DNA of 64,000 bases, taken from the NCBI GenBank assembly GCA_023627715.1, contig JAMAHW010000007.1, positions 677,042 through 741,041 on the forward strand. Reading direction: 5' to 3'. The DNA comes from Periconia sp. R9002. Lineage: Eukaryota; Ascomycota; Dothideomycetes; Pleosporales; Periconiaceae. Made by a program: the position numbers and the translations under genes. The notes beneath the pieces were generated by a model that did no database searches, was not told the DNA's origin, and worked only from the letters and a program-made list of their open reading frames with translations. Positions 1-12,042 of the stretch are shown one piece after another (the stretch's first letter is position 1; every line of letters begins with the position of its first letter).

Positions 1-41
1 TAGAAGCAGAACTGCAAGCCGCCGAGAGAGCTGGCCAATAG
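1..41 (+). CDS. Possible 3' end of a gene cut by the window edge
   Basis: The first bases read, in the frame starting at base 3, as a short charged and alanine-rich peptide ending in TAG at 39-41. The composition (EAELQAAERAG) looks like a coding tail and the sequence after the stop turns AT-rich, as in a 3' UTR. Twelve codons are too few to name a family. It could be chance. Confidence 0.3.
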   Translation, partial: EAELQAAERAGQ

Positions 42-3000
42 CTCTGGTTCAAGTTGCCATGCATTACAAAATAGAAAAAGGGCACCGATGCCTAGACGAT
101 ATAGAGGAAAAAAGCCATTTATTTGGACCCTGTTGATGGGTTTGCATTCCTTGCCTGTGTTTGCGTTTCAGTGTCCATCATGACGAGTTGCCGTATTCCA
201 AACGCAAATAGAAGGCAGAAATCAGCGCATCGTGCAGGAATTCAAGGAAACCAGATAAGTGAAATTATGAAGTAACTTTCACTATTATTTTACTTATATT
301 TATAGGTTTATCAACTTACTTTTGATTTTAATAATTGTTAGTGTTATGAAGTAGTAAAATTCTTATGTCTTGAGTGGGAAATTAACTTACCTATTCATTT
401 TGCCCTTTATAGGTACCCTGCCTATGTAAGTACCTTATGGATCTGTGCCAGTGGATGCGAGCCGGCCATGCTTGTGGTTGCCTGAGGAGGCTGTGCTTTT
501 CTGCGCCTGAGGACTGGGCACGGAACGAGCGCGACTCGCCAGTCCATCCTCTAATGCAAACCTTTCATTAGACATATCGACATGCCCGTTGCATTTTCTT
601 GTGGGTTGTGCATCCACGTGCCTGGCATCGATTATCCAACAGACTAGGTAGGCGATAGAGTGGTCGAGCCACATAATCCGCCGCCAGCTGCGTTCCCCGG
701 GCCGTCTTTCCTTGGGGAATATGTACTCCCCATCGATACACAAACCAATATCAGTACAATGTTGGCAAGCTGACAAGGTAAAGGAAATTTCCGCGTCATT
801 TTATCCATGCCACGTGAAAGACTGATTATATTCATCTCCTATTCACTACTTTCTCTGCACCCCCCTGGATCCAATCCACTTTTCTAGTCGACGTATCAGA
901 AGGACGGCGAACTTTGCTAGAATTTCTTCATGTTGGCGTCCTGCTTCCGTTCATGAACTTAGCCTGAGAAAACGGTCTGAAGGGGGTGTGAGAGCTGTCC
1001 ACGGTTAAAACCAGCGCGTGCATTGGACCGTCATTGAACGATCCTGATGCCTCATGGATTGAGGATCGGGCTTGCTTATAGGCTTTTGTGCAAATTCCCC
1101 TTTGGCCCGAAGATAAGGCCCTATGTATGCTATGCCGATTTTGCGCTTCGCGTATAGCGCAGCATGCCCGCACATGTATATCAACAACTACTTATATCGA
1201 TGGAGCTTGAGGATATTCCATGTTGAAAGAACGGAAGGCTGCCCCGTATGCAGTGACAAAATCTATTTCACCCATGCCAAAGCTGAAGCGATGCCGCACA
1301 TGTTACAAGTAGCACGTATTGTACCTGCGCCATGAACGTCACTTTGGTGATTCACATAGTATTGGCCGCCATCCTTCGGCATTCTCGATAGTGCAAAGTA
1401 CATAGTTACATGCAATGCGGGATTACCTGGAGGATTGACAGATGGGGTGCGAGCATTGCGGGGGTTATCCTTGTTCTCTCGCTTTGGGCGGGAAGCAGCG
1501 ACCCTGCCATGGATGATGGAAGCCACCGACGGCAAAGAGGCGAGCTTCTAGAAGAACAAACGAACAAACACATCGCCCAGTTTTCGCTTCATCAATCGAT
1601 ACATGTGTCATGTGGTATACACGCACGCACGCACGCTGGACGCAAAGCATACTCTTCGCGTCTCTCGAATTACGTGCACGAGTCGCAGAGAGGGCAAACA
1701 ACCCCTTGTGTGCTTATTCCCAGGACTTTCTCCTTGCTCCACCTGACGACGGTAGACAGACTCGCCATCACCATCCCTATTCGTTCCCATCGATATTTGT
1801 ACCGGCAAGGAGCATAGCCGGAGAATTTCGCCATAGTAGGGAAAGAAGGCCGACCGATATCAACTCGTGGCTTTTGCCGTCCTACGCGAAGTGCGCCTGA
1901 TGTAACTTGCTTTTTTGCCGTTGGGCATCATGATACGACGTAGGTAATCAATGACATGCTGTCGCCGTCGCCTGCATAACATCCCGTGGGATCCTAGACG
2001 TAAGATTACCAGCCGCAATACCCCTAAAAAGTACGAAGGAACGTAAAAAGAAATTCTACATCCGACACATTTTGTTCGCACGCACCCTTTTCACGACTGT
2101 GGAATGTCTGCCCTGTGAATCGATCTGGGTATCATCTAACATAGGCATATGCTTCGTTTCCACTATTTGTCAGCCTTCCAGCCAGACGCCATAGCTGCAG
2201 TTTCCAGGTTGCTCGGAAAGCTGGAATGTACGACATGCATCACACAGCTTTACCGGCCGCCATTTGCACTCAAGCCAGATTCTGCTGGCCTGTCAGTGCC
2301 GTGAAGCCGCAAGCAACGGACCAGAGACTAATGAGGAAGGCGTGACTACCGTCATTACGGAAATCCAGATTACAGACGCCTCTGTTTCGATGTTACGCCC
2401 CTTGAATTTATACCACAGTGAATATACGATATTGTTCAAGGCAGGGAGTCTCCGTCATACTTCATTGTTATCGCTGCCTAAAAAATAGGATGACGACATA
2501 TACATAAAATTGACCGCAGTAGAGCATTCGTACTGTGATACCATGAAACTGCGAGGCCAAGTTGATCCATCCCTCCCCTTTTGCGGTAACTTCTGCCTAG
2601 CTGAGGTGAGCAATTTGGATTAACGTGCCGTCAAGTAGCAATTGGCATCCGGCGTTCAGTCGTGCCACTCAAAAATCTATCTGTGTCGTTTGTAAACAGC
2701 ACGTTTCCCCCAGGTTGAGTCCATAAGCAGGGTATCTTGGATAAGGATGGCTATATCCAATTCTTTATCAGCAAGTAGTCCCTATCGGAATGTATCGTGG
2801 TTTTTTTATTAATCATGGCAATTCGACTATTGTTCGATGCACATCGTCGAACCGGCATGATGCCTAGGTACGAGTCTTTGATGAAATGTTGTCACCAAGC
2901 ACGTTGTCATAGGTTAATTACAAGTCGGACTGTTATACTTCATGAAGAATCTCTTCCTACCCATGTACTACATACGTACCTACACACCTATGTATACGTG

Positions 3001-3195
3001 ACCATTGGAGGTCAATTGATGTTTCATCGCGTGGAAACCTTCAGATTGAAGATGCGCTATACCTGTATTGATCTAGCGTAAAATCTTGGCGTTGTCGCAC
3101 TCTCGAAATTCGCGATAACTCCAACACGACAACCGCCGCCAGTCTGCCGTCACTACCCCACAGATCCCACGAACATCGCCGAGAGATCTTTCAAT
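42..3195. other. Intergenic region without a supported gene
   Basis: No open frame here looks like protein by composition, family resemblance or splice structure; the short open frames on both strands overlap each other and look like chance. The stretch from about 250 to 400 is clearly richer in A and T than its surroundings. The last few hundred bases must hold the promoter of the eIF3h gene. Confidence 0.5.
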
Positions 3196-4423
3196 ATGGC
3201 CAGCGCCCCGAAGGACTCGCCGATTAAGGCAGTGCAGGTCGAAGCCCTGGTGAGTATCTCTGTCTGCGGGTGCCAGACCCCTCCCCAACCAACGCCTCTG
3301 ACTGGTATTAGGTGGTCATGAAATTGGTCAACCATGCGTCCAAATCTTTCCCCACCGTTGCTACCGGCTCTATAGTTGGTATGGAATCTGTCAAGCAGCC
3401 AGGTCTTCTCGAAGTCACATCCTGCTTCCCTTTTCCCACCGTCGATGCTCCCGCTACCGACAGCCACCAAGAGCGAGATTCTGCCGCCAACCTTGCGGCT
3501 GCCGCGCCTCGTAACAAAGCCAACGTCGCCTACCAAAACGAAATGATCAAATTTTTGAGGGAGGTCAACGTGGATGCCAACAATGTGGGATGGTACACGA
3601 GCACAAGTATGGGCAACTTCGTCAACCTGAACACCATCGAGAATCAGTTCTTTTACCAGAAGGAGCCCAACGAGCGAGCAATCGCTCTCGTGCATGATGT
3701 GAGCAGGAGCTCGCAGGGATCTCTTCACTTGCGCGCATACAGACTGTCTTCTGCTTTCATGACAGCGTACAAGGAGAGCAAATTCACTACAGAGAGGTTG
3801 GTGTACAATGGCAAACTCCAATGTGGGACATAGTAGCTGACCGTGCTCTCAGTTTGCAAAAGAGCGGCCTCCGGTATCAAGATATCCTTGTGGAACTTCC
3901 GGTCGCAATACACAACTCACACCTTCTTACCTCGCTTCTGCACCAGCTGCCTTCCAACCCACCTACCGAGGAACTCACATTCCCTCCTAATCTAGCCGCC
4001 CTCCAGCAAGACCCGAATACCCCCGAACCCCCTCTTTTTCCCAACTACGATTCTTTGGATCTGTCCATTGACCCTTTCCTGGAGAAGACATGCGATCTGC
4101 TTCTGGAGAGCATCGAGAATCACCACACCGAGCTCAACAACCACTCTTACTATCAGCGTTCGCTTGCACGGGAGCAGGCCAAGATTACTGCTTGGCAACA
4201 GAAGAGAAAGGCAGAGAACGCTGCGCGAACGGCGTCGAAGCAGCCACTACTCCCAGAGGATGAATGGCAAAGACTGTTCAAATTACCGCAAGAGCCTAGC
4301 CGATTGGAGACTCTGCTCAATTCGAGGCAGGTTGAACAGTACGCGAGACAGGTTGATGGTTTCACAGCAGGTGTCAGCTCCAAGATGTTTGCCGTGAAGA
4401 GCAATCTCTTGCCTGGGGAGTAA
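3196..4423 (+). CDS. EIF3H: Eukaryotic translation initiation factor 3 subunit H (eIF3h)
   Basis: Subunit of the eIF3 complex, which helps the 40S ribosome bind mRNA in the cytoplasm. Three exons: 3196-3249, 3312-3796 and 3853-4423, with introns in phase 0 and phase 2; the joined product is 369 residues, normal for fungal eIF3h. The N-terminal half is an MPN domain beginning near residue 13 ([14 protein letters not shown]), and the C-terminal half has the typical family run [12 protein letters not shown] followed by a charged helical tail. The zinc-binding JAMM residues of active MPN proteases are not evident, as expected for eIF3h. The second junction is supported because it restores the family reading FTTESLQKSGL, whereas reading through meets a stop at 3831-3833. 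Budding yeast lacks this subunit, so the gene fits a filamentous fungus. The start is the first ATG, with no upstream in-frame alternative needed. Confidence 0.93.
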
Positions 4424-4979
4424 ATCGTTGGAGATGCGGTAATTGTCAAGATCTGTTCTTCTCACGGCATGGGCATGGCGTTGTGGGCGGTAAAAAACTG
4501 CTGCTGTAAAGGCTGCAATTGTCTGTGGTCTATCATGGAGGGCAAAAATGAGGGTGGCTATCGGCCAAGGGAGAGGAGAAGGTTGAATTTTGCTATAGTC
4601 AATGCAGTGGACAGACGATGTATGCGATGACGGATGGGCAATATAGGACATAGATGAAGCCTGAAGGCATATCCGGCGGAACTGCGCAACACTGTGCCGT
4701 AGAGTTTGCGTGAAGTAGATTAGCTGGCAGTCCAACAAAGAAACACACGCGTATGCCAGCCCTTCCACCTTGATCCAGGGGCCTCGAAATAACATAAGCC
4801 GACGTCATTAATGCCGTGTGAGGATTGTCGATTTTTATACCTACAAAGGTAGTTGCCGGACCCCACGAACCGGTCCATGCTCGATTTCCATCACCCCTCA
4901 TCGCCAAGCTAGTCGCTGCCCTCATTTCACGCTGCTTTAAGCAAAACATGCGCGCTCATGCAGTACGCCCACAATCGAG

Positions 4980-7562
4980 ATGAACCCGTCGCATCAGTTA
5001 CCACTACATCACCTTCAGCCTACCGCACTGCATATCCACACTATTCCTCCTGACCTCCAGAGCCTAGACGGCATCCCCACCGAAGCAAACGATCCCTTCT
5101 TCCAGCAGCGATACAATCACCACTTGAACACATCCAGTCCCCATGCATTGCACTTCCAAGGCCATGGCATACCACAGGGACAGCCGCATTTCCCACAATT
5201 TCAAAGCACAGGAGAGTATAGAAGGAGTTTCGACCTAAACCCGCCTCCGCCTCCACCCACGCAGCAGCCGCAAGAACAGCATCAACAGGCGCATCAACAA
5301 GCGCGTCAACAGCAGCAACAGCAACAACCTCCCCCAAGACCTCAAATTAGAACACAGGCTACTCCTCTTCCACAAATTCCTCAGCCCATTCAAGAAGTAA
5401 TACCAAGACCTCAATTCATACCAGATCAAGTCCCTGTACAAGCTCAAGCACAGTCGCAACCACAATCGCTGCCCCAAGACCAGACGCGCGAGGCAGACGA
5501 AGCACCAGTGTCAAACCATGGCCAATTCGAGGGACTAAAACTGATTGCTTCACCACCGGATCTTGAATTGTGGAGAGGAAAGCTATTTCACGTCGACGAT
5601 ACTATTACCCTGACTGAAGAAGAGTATGTCTTGCCAACAGTCTATATCTGTTTGCCATTAATTGTTCCTACTAGATTTCAAACTTACTTTCCCCACGTCG
5701 ATAATGTTTACTCGCATCGGTCCACTCAACGCCACAAGCGTAAGCGTTTTGTGTCACATTACTGGGACTGTAGACTCAAAGGGCGCCCCCCTGGCACTAA
5801 GAAGTCCACTGATCCGGATAAGAAGAAGAGAAAACGGGTCGCCCGCGAACGAGATCTTTGCGACGTGAAGATAAAGATCACTGAATACTTTGATGGAGAT
5901 GAACTTACCGAGCAGACGGGGCAGACACCACCCGGAGTGCCAGACATGACACAAATGAACAGTGCAACAGGCAACACCAATCAGTTTTTTGGACAAGGTG
6001 GCGCCGTACCTGGATGGGGTGTACCACCAGAAATGAGAGCGACTCAGCCGGTGGCGAATGCGAAGCAGAAGTTCTATACAATACAAAGAGTCAATGGTAA
6101 CGGTGGCAATGGGAAGAGTGATGGCGTGGCTGGACCACATAAACATTCACTGGAGGATAGTGATCGGGTGAAGAAGAATAGCGTGCAGAGATGGTTAATG
6201 AAAAACGAGAGAGAGAGAAAGAAAGCACAGGTACGTTTATTTCTTGTGCTCAAATTACTGGCATCACCATTGGTTGTAGCATCTCCCAGATGCTCGAGGT
6301 TTTCAGAAAACTACGAGACCCGCTATAGCAGCAACGCACTGCTGCATAAAGCAAGCTCGGCAGTCTCGATCGCCGGTCATTTCGTCATGATTGCAAAAGC
6401 CGCACCATTTGTTTCTTTTGTAAATTCGTAGCCCACATTTGTCGCCTTCTTCATGTCTCCCACCTCAAAAGCTGTCCCTGCATTTCGAATAATTTTCCCA
6501 TCAAGATCACCCCCCACTCAGCAAATATTTGTAAACACACTTGTATCGAAGTGCACTGCTGCGACAGTAAAATTTCCTCGTTTTCGTTCTTATATTTCTA
6601 TCCGTTGCAAGATGACCGATACAAACCAGGGTGGTGATCCGACCAAGAAGACGTACCATAAAAAAGCCACTGGTGCCGCGCTCTCCACAGTAAAAGCCCA
6701 TGCCAAAGAGGATGATTTGAAACTCTACGGCAGCTGTTTCTGGTGAGTAAAGACCCTTCTGGTTCGCCTTCATGAGCTTTGTTTCCAGGATAATTCATAT
6801 CACATGTCTGACGTCACTCACCAAACTCAGTCCCTTCGTCCAACGTGTTTGGATCTCGCTCGAACAAAAGAAAATCCCTTATCAATACATCGAGGTCGAC
6901 CCTTACAAAAAGCCTCAATCGCTCCTTGATGTCAACCCCCGCGGTCTTGTCCCCGCCATCCGCCACGGCCCAACATGGTCTACATATGAATCAACTGTAA
7001 TCATGGAGTACCTCGAAGATTTACAAACGGGTCCGGCACTCTTACCATTACATCCTCAGACACGTGCAACCTGTCGTCTCTGGACGGACCACATCAACAG
7101 GCAGATTGTCCCATGCTTCTACCGGCTACTCCAAGCACAAGACCAGAACGACCAAGTGAGCCACGCCGAAGAGTTGAGAACGGAGATTGGAAAGTTGGTC
7201 GATGCTGCCGATGACGAGGGACCGTTCTTCCTCGGAAGAGAATTCGGGTTTGTTGACATCCAAATCGCACCTTGGGTTGTGCGGTTAAAGAAAGTGCTGG
7301 GACCGTATCGCGGGTGGCCCGAGCCAGAAGAAGGAAGCCGCTGGAAAAAGTGGGTAGACGCCATTGAAGGGGAAGGCGCTGTCCGCAGAACCACTAGCGA
7401 TGGTATGTTTCCTATAGAGAATCGCCTGCCTCTTGAGAAAGGTTGTAAAACTAATTTCTATTAGATACACTCTACCTGGATAGTTACGAAAGGTATGCCG
7501 AGAATAGGCCAGGAACATCGCAGGTGGCAAATGCTGTAAATTCTGGTCGGGGGTTACCGTAG
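4980..7562 (+). CDS. Fusion of a basic DNA-binding-like region with an omega-class glutathione transferase
   Basis: Five exons: 4980-5623, 5675-6230, 6630-6742, 6831-7402, 7465-7562; 660 residues. Residues 1-180 are low complexity, rich in Pro, Gln and His. Residues about 185-300 form a conserved-looking block with HYWDCRLKG, a lysine/arginine cluster (KKKRKR) and RERDLCDVKIKITEYF, suggesting a nuclear or nucleic-acid-binding domain I cannot name. From residue 401 the protein is an omega-type GST: the thioredoxin fold contains SCFCPFVQR with the catalytic cysteine at about 438 (the codon is split by the 6743-6830 intron), then NPRGLVPA and ESTVIMEYLEDL, and an all-helical C-terminal domain. 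Omega GSTs use the cysteine for glutathione-dependent thiol transfer. The join depends on a 399-base intron (6231-6629). An ATG at 6612 inside it would give a free-standing 266-residue GST, so two promoters or two genes remain possible. The first intron (51 bases) has no in-frame stop. Confidence 0.72.
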
Positions 7563-7567
7563 AGAAG

Positions 7568-7826
7568 CATGCACCCCGGTGTCAAAATAACCCGCACTCA
7601 CAACACTTACTATGCCACACACAGCGCTTCGAGGACCTTTTCTTATTAAGATTTTACATCTTATAAGGGTAAGTAGAATACTAGGAAAATATTTCTACAG
7701 TATATCTTTAGTACTTCTTCTTTATATTTACTATTTAAGAATATAGTATTTTTTTTATAGATATGCTACAGGTGCTGTATAATAATGTTTTGTGAGTGCG
7801 GGATATATTGACACCCGCGTGGCATG
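7568..7826. mobile_element. Miniature inverted-repeat element (MITE-like)
   Basis: Imperfect terminal inverted repeats of about 40 bases: the left end from CATGCACCCCGGTGTCAA (7568) matches the reverse complement of the right end CATGCCACGCGGGTGTCAA (ending 7826), both continuing into CCCGCACTCACAA. The 170-base interior is very AT-rich with no coding capacity, as in a non-autonomous DNA transposon. The left end starts 6 bases after the stop codon of the GST gene, so it probably lies in that 3' UTR. CATG at both outer ends could be the start of the repeat or a target duplication. The superfamily cannot be told. Confidence 0.75.
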
Positions 7827-9537
7827 TAGGGGGGAAAGGGGGTCATTGCTTTACTTCGCAATCGATGACACTTTCTGGATTTCGCATATGAGACAGACTC
7901 TTGCCAGCTGGCATTTGCATACCAATCAAATGCCATTCTCCATACGTAGTCGCCCTCGCATATGTGAGACTTCATAGCGTAATAGATCTACAGACTTCAT
8001 ACAAGCTTTCACCAAGCGATAGGCGAATGAAGAACGGAACTTAAATCCCACTGACCTCCGACTACGGCGAGCATGTATCACATTTCTAGAACAAGTTTAC
8101 CATTTATCATTGCAGGTTTATGCGGAAACAATGTTGACTACAGACGTCGCCGGCTCTTGATGTCTTTTTTCGTCGGGAGATGAATCCAGATTACACTCCG
8201 AGCGGAATCGTAAACGAAGAACGAACGAGCGAACAAATCAAGTAAAGAGAAAGAAAGACAGATGAGGTGGGCGACTTGATTTCTCGCCCCCACCTACGCG
8301 GCCACACATATGTAGAAAGGCACTTGGTATGTAGAGTTCGGTGGGTGGTTTTCAACGCCGAAATGCCGACAGGTGCACGTGAGATGGAGATAACCCTCAT
8401 CGGGTGTCGGATGTCGGGGCGTAGTTGGGCTCGATATTGTTACGCGCGAGAGGAAATCAACCAGCGAGATAAGTTTCTACAGCATGCTAGACAAGACCTC
8501 ATAAGCAGCCAGCTGGCAATGTGTGAAGAGGAGTTAGAGATTGATGATGAATGCGCGCGGAACAGCACTACTACTGTACTCCGGTTCTCTGTAATCAAAG
8601 AGGAAGAAGCTTGTTTGTAAAAAAATAGGCCCTTTGCCCTGCATAGTTTACACATCGCCCCACTTGATTAATGATTTCGCTCGTCTGAGTCATCCCAGTA
8701 GTGACCCTCCGTCTCTAAGCAAATGGAATCCCTTCCACTCGCATCAACTGCGAGAGTAAGTACACATTAGATGCATACGCATACGCTGTGAGCCCTCGAT
8801 TAGGTAAGAGGTCGATCTATAAGGGGAAAGACGAGGAATTTGGGGCGTTCATCCGCAAGCATGGACGGACTTAGAAAGAGATAGTTTTAATAAGTCGGCT
8901 TTGATAATGTCTGGTGTTAAGCGACTACGAGTGGAAAAGATGCGATGCTCGTTCTAGTCGAGGCCCCCCAAACCCAACCGGGCATTGAAACTGGTCCACT
9001 CGGTCAGTCAGCCTGCCTTGTCGGATCCCGGGTCTGAATGCACGCCGCATACGCCCCATGGTAACACTGCAAACCCGCACTTGTGTGCCGATAGTGGTAA
9101 AGACATGGGTGACAAAGCACGCTGCAGCAAAGCAGACAGCGATTCTCGCGAATACGGACACTGTTGGTTAAAAAGGTATGGTGAGCGTGTTGGCTTGCAA
9201 GTCGATGCTATCTACGAATATAAAGGCGTGCCGTTTGCTATCTTTTCCATTTTCTTGTTGCAAACATTTTTGCTGGTTCCATTTCTCATCCTACCATCTC
9301 CACCCCTCCAGATACCTCCTTGTTTAGAACCAAGACAGTCAAGACAGTATTCTAACACCAACTTCATTCTCAATTGAGGTTGAAGAATAACAAAAGACCA
9401 TCACACCGAACCTTATTATAAGAGAAAGAAAAACAAAGACATCAAATCACTCCAACTCCATACCATCTCGATCCAGGAACGGATTAAAACCAAGAACCAA
9501 AGACACAAAGACCGACTACATACAAAACCAACCAAAC
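7827..9537. other. Intergenic region, promoter side of the nitroreductase gene
   Basis: No supported gene. The last 200 bases before 9538 are rich in A and C and poor in G, typical of a fungal 5' UTR and core promoter on the plus strand. Open frames at 8267-8620 and 8985-9377 lack any recognisable pattern and I do not support them. Confidence 0.5.
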
Positions 9538-10425
9538 ATGGCATCAACAGTCCCCTTCCTGACCGCCGTCGCCGCCCGTCGCTCCGCTTACGCCCTGGCT
9601 AAATCATCCCCCATCCCCAACTCGCGTATCGTCGAAATCGTGCACGCGGCCCTCGAGCACTGCCCGTCTCCTTTCAACGTGCGTAGCGCGCGCGCGGTTG
9701 TCATCTTTGGCGACTACCACAATCAGCTCTGGGAAGTAGCTTACGCCAATACGGAGAAGAACGACGGTGAGAAGGCCATCCAAGCCCTGGGGCCCAAGAT
9801 CAAGGCGTTCGGCGCGGCCTATGGATCGGTAAGTGGTTGTGTGAGAGAATTAACCTCGAACCTTCATACTCCTTTCAATTTCGATCATAATGTCATACTA
9901 GATGAACTTGGAATTTGAAGAAGAGAAAAAAAAATCCCCAAAAAAGAGATCAAAAATTCTGACAGACGGAAACAACAGGTCCTCTTCTTCGACGACCAAT
10001 CTGCCTACGAAAACATGCCCCCGCGCGCAAAGACTCTCCTCCTCTCCTCCAAAGCCTGGGAAGACCACTCCTCTGGCATGCATCAATTCACCGTCTGGAC
10101 GTCCTTGGAGGTATGTTAAACTCTAGGTACAGAGTCGTTTGGTACCGAGACACCACGTGGTGTGGCGTATTGAGACACTGATAATGTACTGTAACCACCC
10201 TAGTTACATTTAACTAACTTTGTACCCGCGATATAGGCCGAAGGGCTCGGCTGCAACCTGCAGCACTACCAGAACCACCTCGAGCAGCACGTCCAGGAGA
10301 CTTTCGACGTGCCCAAGGACTGGACGTTCAAGGCGCAGCTGGTGTTTGGTGAGCCGGTCGGCGGGTTGCCCGAGGCCAAGCCGAAGACGGGGCTGGAGCA
10401 GAGTTTGAAGGTTTTTGGGGCTTGA
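9538..10425 (+). CDS. Nitroreductase-family protein, Frm2/Hbn1-like
   Basis: Three exons: 9538-9828, 9979-10110, 10237-10425; all introns are phase 0 and the product is 203 residues, the usual length of this family. Members are small FMN- and NAD(P)H-dependent oxidoreductases; in yeast the homologues Frm2 and Hbn1 have been linked to fatty-acid signalling and oxidative stress. Visible signs are the N-terminal RRSAYAL with basic residues for FMN phosphate, FNVRSARAVVIFG near residue 45, HNQLWEV, and the C-terminal AEGLGCNLQHYQ that follows VLFFDDQ in exon 2. The second intron (10111-10236) is one of the introner-like elements described here and is needed to join LE to AEGLG. The first intron (150 bases) is unrelated to it. 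Cellular location is not obvious; there is no signal peptide. Confidence 0.88.
10111..10236 (+). mobile_element. Introner-like element, intron 2 of the nitroreductase gene
   Basis: 126 bases filling the intron exactly, from donor GTATGTTAAACTC to acceptor GCGATATAG. Just inside the ends lie GGTACAGAG and CTTTGTACC, a short terminal inverted repeat. The centre is the palindrome ACACCACGTGGTGT. A branch-point-like TTTAACTAAC lies about 23 bases before the acceptor. The copies at 50758-50883, 49005-49130 and 52638-52763 have the same length, and those at 50758 and 49005 closely match it. Confidence 0.9.
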
Positions 10426-10864
10426 AGAATGGGTGGAGAGGATGATGTGATGGAACGAAAATGTCGAAGCACGCGAGGGAGAGGATGTTGCTGTTCTTCT
10501 AGTAAATGAATCATGAGTTCCTGATAGTTCACATTAATGAAAAAGTGATGATGTATGGTTGAAACGCAATATTATGCGTTAATTGTCTCTTGGTGAGCTC
10601 TATCTCTTAACAGTGAAATCTTCTGTGCATTGGTTTATCGGGATTCAAAAATGAAATTATCCTTCCACGCTCGTCCCTCATTCGTTTACTCCATATGGGC
10701 TGGGTAAGTAAAGTTGGATGAGGTGTATGTTTTGCGTCGATCTAAAACACCATGTCAATGCCTGGAACTCGCTCGTGTTACTAAAACCGCAAACGCCGCA
10801 AGTAGTCTAGAATAAATCCACATACATGTTGAATATACAGGGCGCGATTCCCCCCCTTTACTAC

Positions 10865-12042
10865 TTAGTAAGTGGCAGGAAACACGGAGGTCCTCCCTCC
10901 ATCCGTAAGATGAACACTTCCATTAACATAAGTGCCTCCTTTGCCAACCAAGAACAAGAATATGCCCGCAATATCGCTCGAAGCGCCTTTTCTTCCTTGA
11001 GGGACCTGATTTGTGCCTTAAAATGGGTACGAAGTCAGCTTAACTCAACCAGGGGTGATACAATGAGCGATAAATGTCTCAATACGCCACGCCACGTGGT
11101 GTCTTGATACTACTTTGCACATGGAAGAACATACCATACACTCCCTTGATGTGGCTTGTCATGTCACTCGGGAACGGCCCAGGGCACACGACGTTGCTTC
11201 TTACGCCCCACTCGCTCAGAATCGTGGCCAACATTTTGCCGATATGGGCGGCGGCAGATTTGGAGGCGTTGTACGCGAGGCCTGCGGAACACCAGCGCAT
11301 GAAAGAAGCGACCGAAGCGACCGTGATGATTTGTGCCAGGCGATCGTCGTCGGGATCGATACCCTCGGGTAGATTGCCAGTGTCGCGCTTGCGAGGGTTG
11401 CCCTCACCCGTGACTTTCCCGGGGCTCCAACCCCGTCGTGTGTTGGCAGCTTCAAGGAGAGGAAGGAAAGTGGCGCTCACGCCGACGACAGCTTGTGTGT
11501 TGATTTTCATGGTGGCTTCCCATTCATTTGTGTCCATCCCTTTCAGCATGGAGTCCTTGAGCTCTGATATCGACGTAGCTTTGTACATGTCACCGTTTGC
11601 AGGTCCCAATACGCCAGCATTGTTTATTAGACAATCTACGTAGCCAGTCTCCTGTTCGATGCGAGATGCAGCAGCGGAGACTGAAGATTGGTCTGTCACA
11701 TCACAAGATATGGGAATGAGAACGGGACTCGATGTTTTGGGTGCAGAGGGTGAGGCTTCGAGGCTCTTGATTGCATCCTCCAGAACATTTTTTCGACGAC
11801 CAATAATGTAGATTTTGTGGGCTCCATTCTGGTAAAGTGCAGAGGCAATAGCAAGACCGATACCTAGCGACAGTAAGTGGAGGTTACGAAACGAGGTCTT
11901 GGTGGCGTTAGGGCAATAGAGTGTTGGTGTGGGGTACGAGTTGAACGCTGTGTAACCTACCACTACCACCGCCAGTAATCACGACCACCAGATCCTGTGC
12001 CGAGAAAAGGGTTGCTGGATTGAATGACGCTTGCACATCCAT
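10865..12042 (-). CDS. Short-chain dehydrogenase/reductase
   Basis: Transcribed leftwards in three exons: 12042-11961, 11863-11135, 11016-10865; 320 residues. It is a Rossmann-fold NAD(P)-dependent oxidoreductase of unknown substrate. The cofactor motif TGGGSGIG is split by the first intron (11864-11960) and restored by splicing in phase 1. NNAG follows near residue 115, the catalytic serine lies in ITVASVAS, and the Tyr-Lys pair is YNASK. The last exon gives VPQGRKGASSDIAG and YVNGSVHLTDGG, the standard C-terminal pattern of fungal members. The second intron is an introner-like element (11017-11134); reading into it meets a stop soon after. The gene converges with the nitroreductase gene, with about 440 bases between the stops, and each has one introner. 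Confidence 0.9.
11017..11134 (-). mobile_element. Introner-like element, last intron of the dehydrogenase gene
   Basis: 118 bases, exact intron from GTATGTTCTTCC to acceptor TTTTAAG on the minus strand. It shares the palindromic core (ACACCACGTGGCGTGG, one arm mutated) and the 3' half CACCCCTGGTTGAGTTAA and CTTCGTACCC with the copies at 52515-52635 and 52638-52763. Its left end belongs to a second subtype (CTTCCA...GCAAAGTAGTATC) that differs from the 126-base subtype. Confidence 0.9.

Noticed and set aside
5624..6431. Unspliced reading of the fusion gene as a 483-residue protein ending at 6431
   Set aside because: It reads through two introns; the 6231 donor is strong, and the residues after it (VRLFLVLKLLASP onward) look like translated intron.
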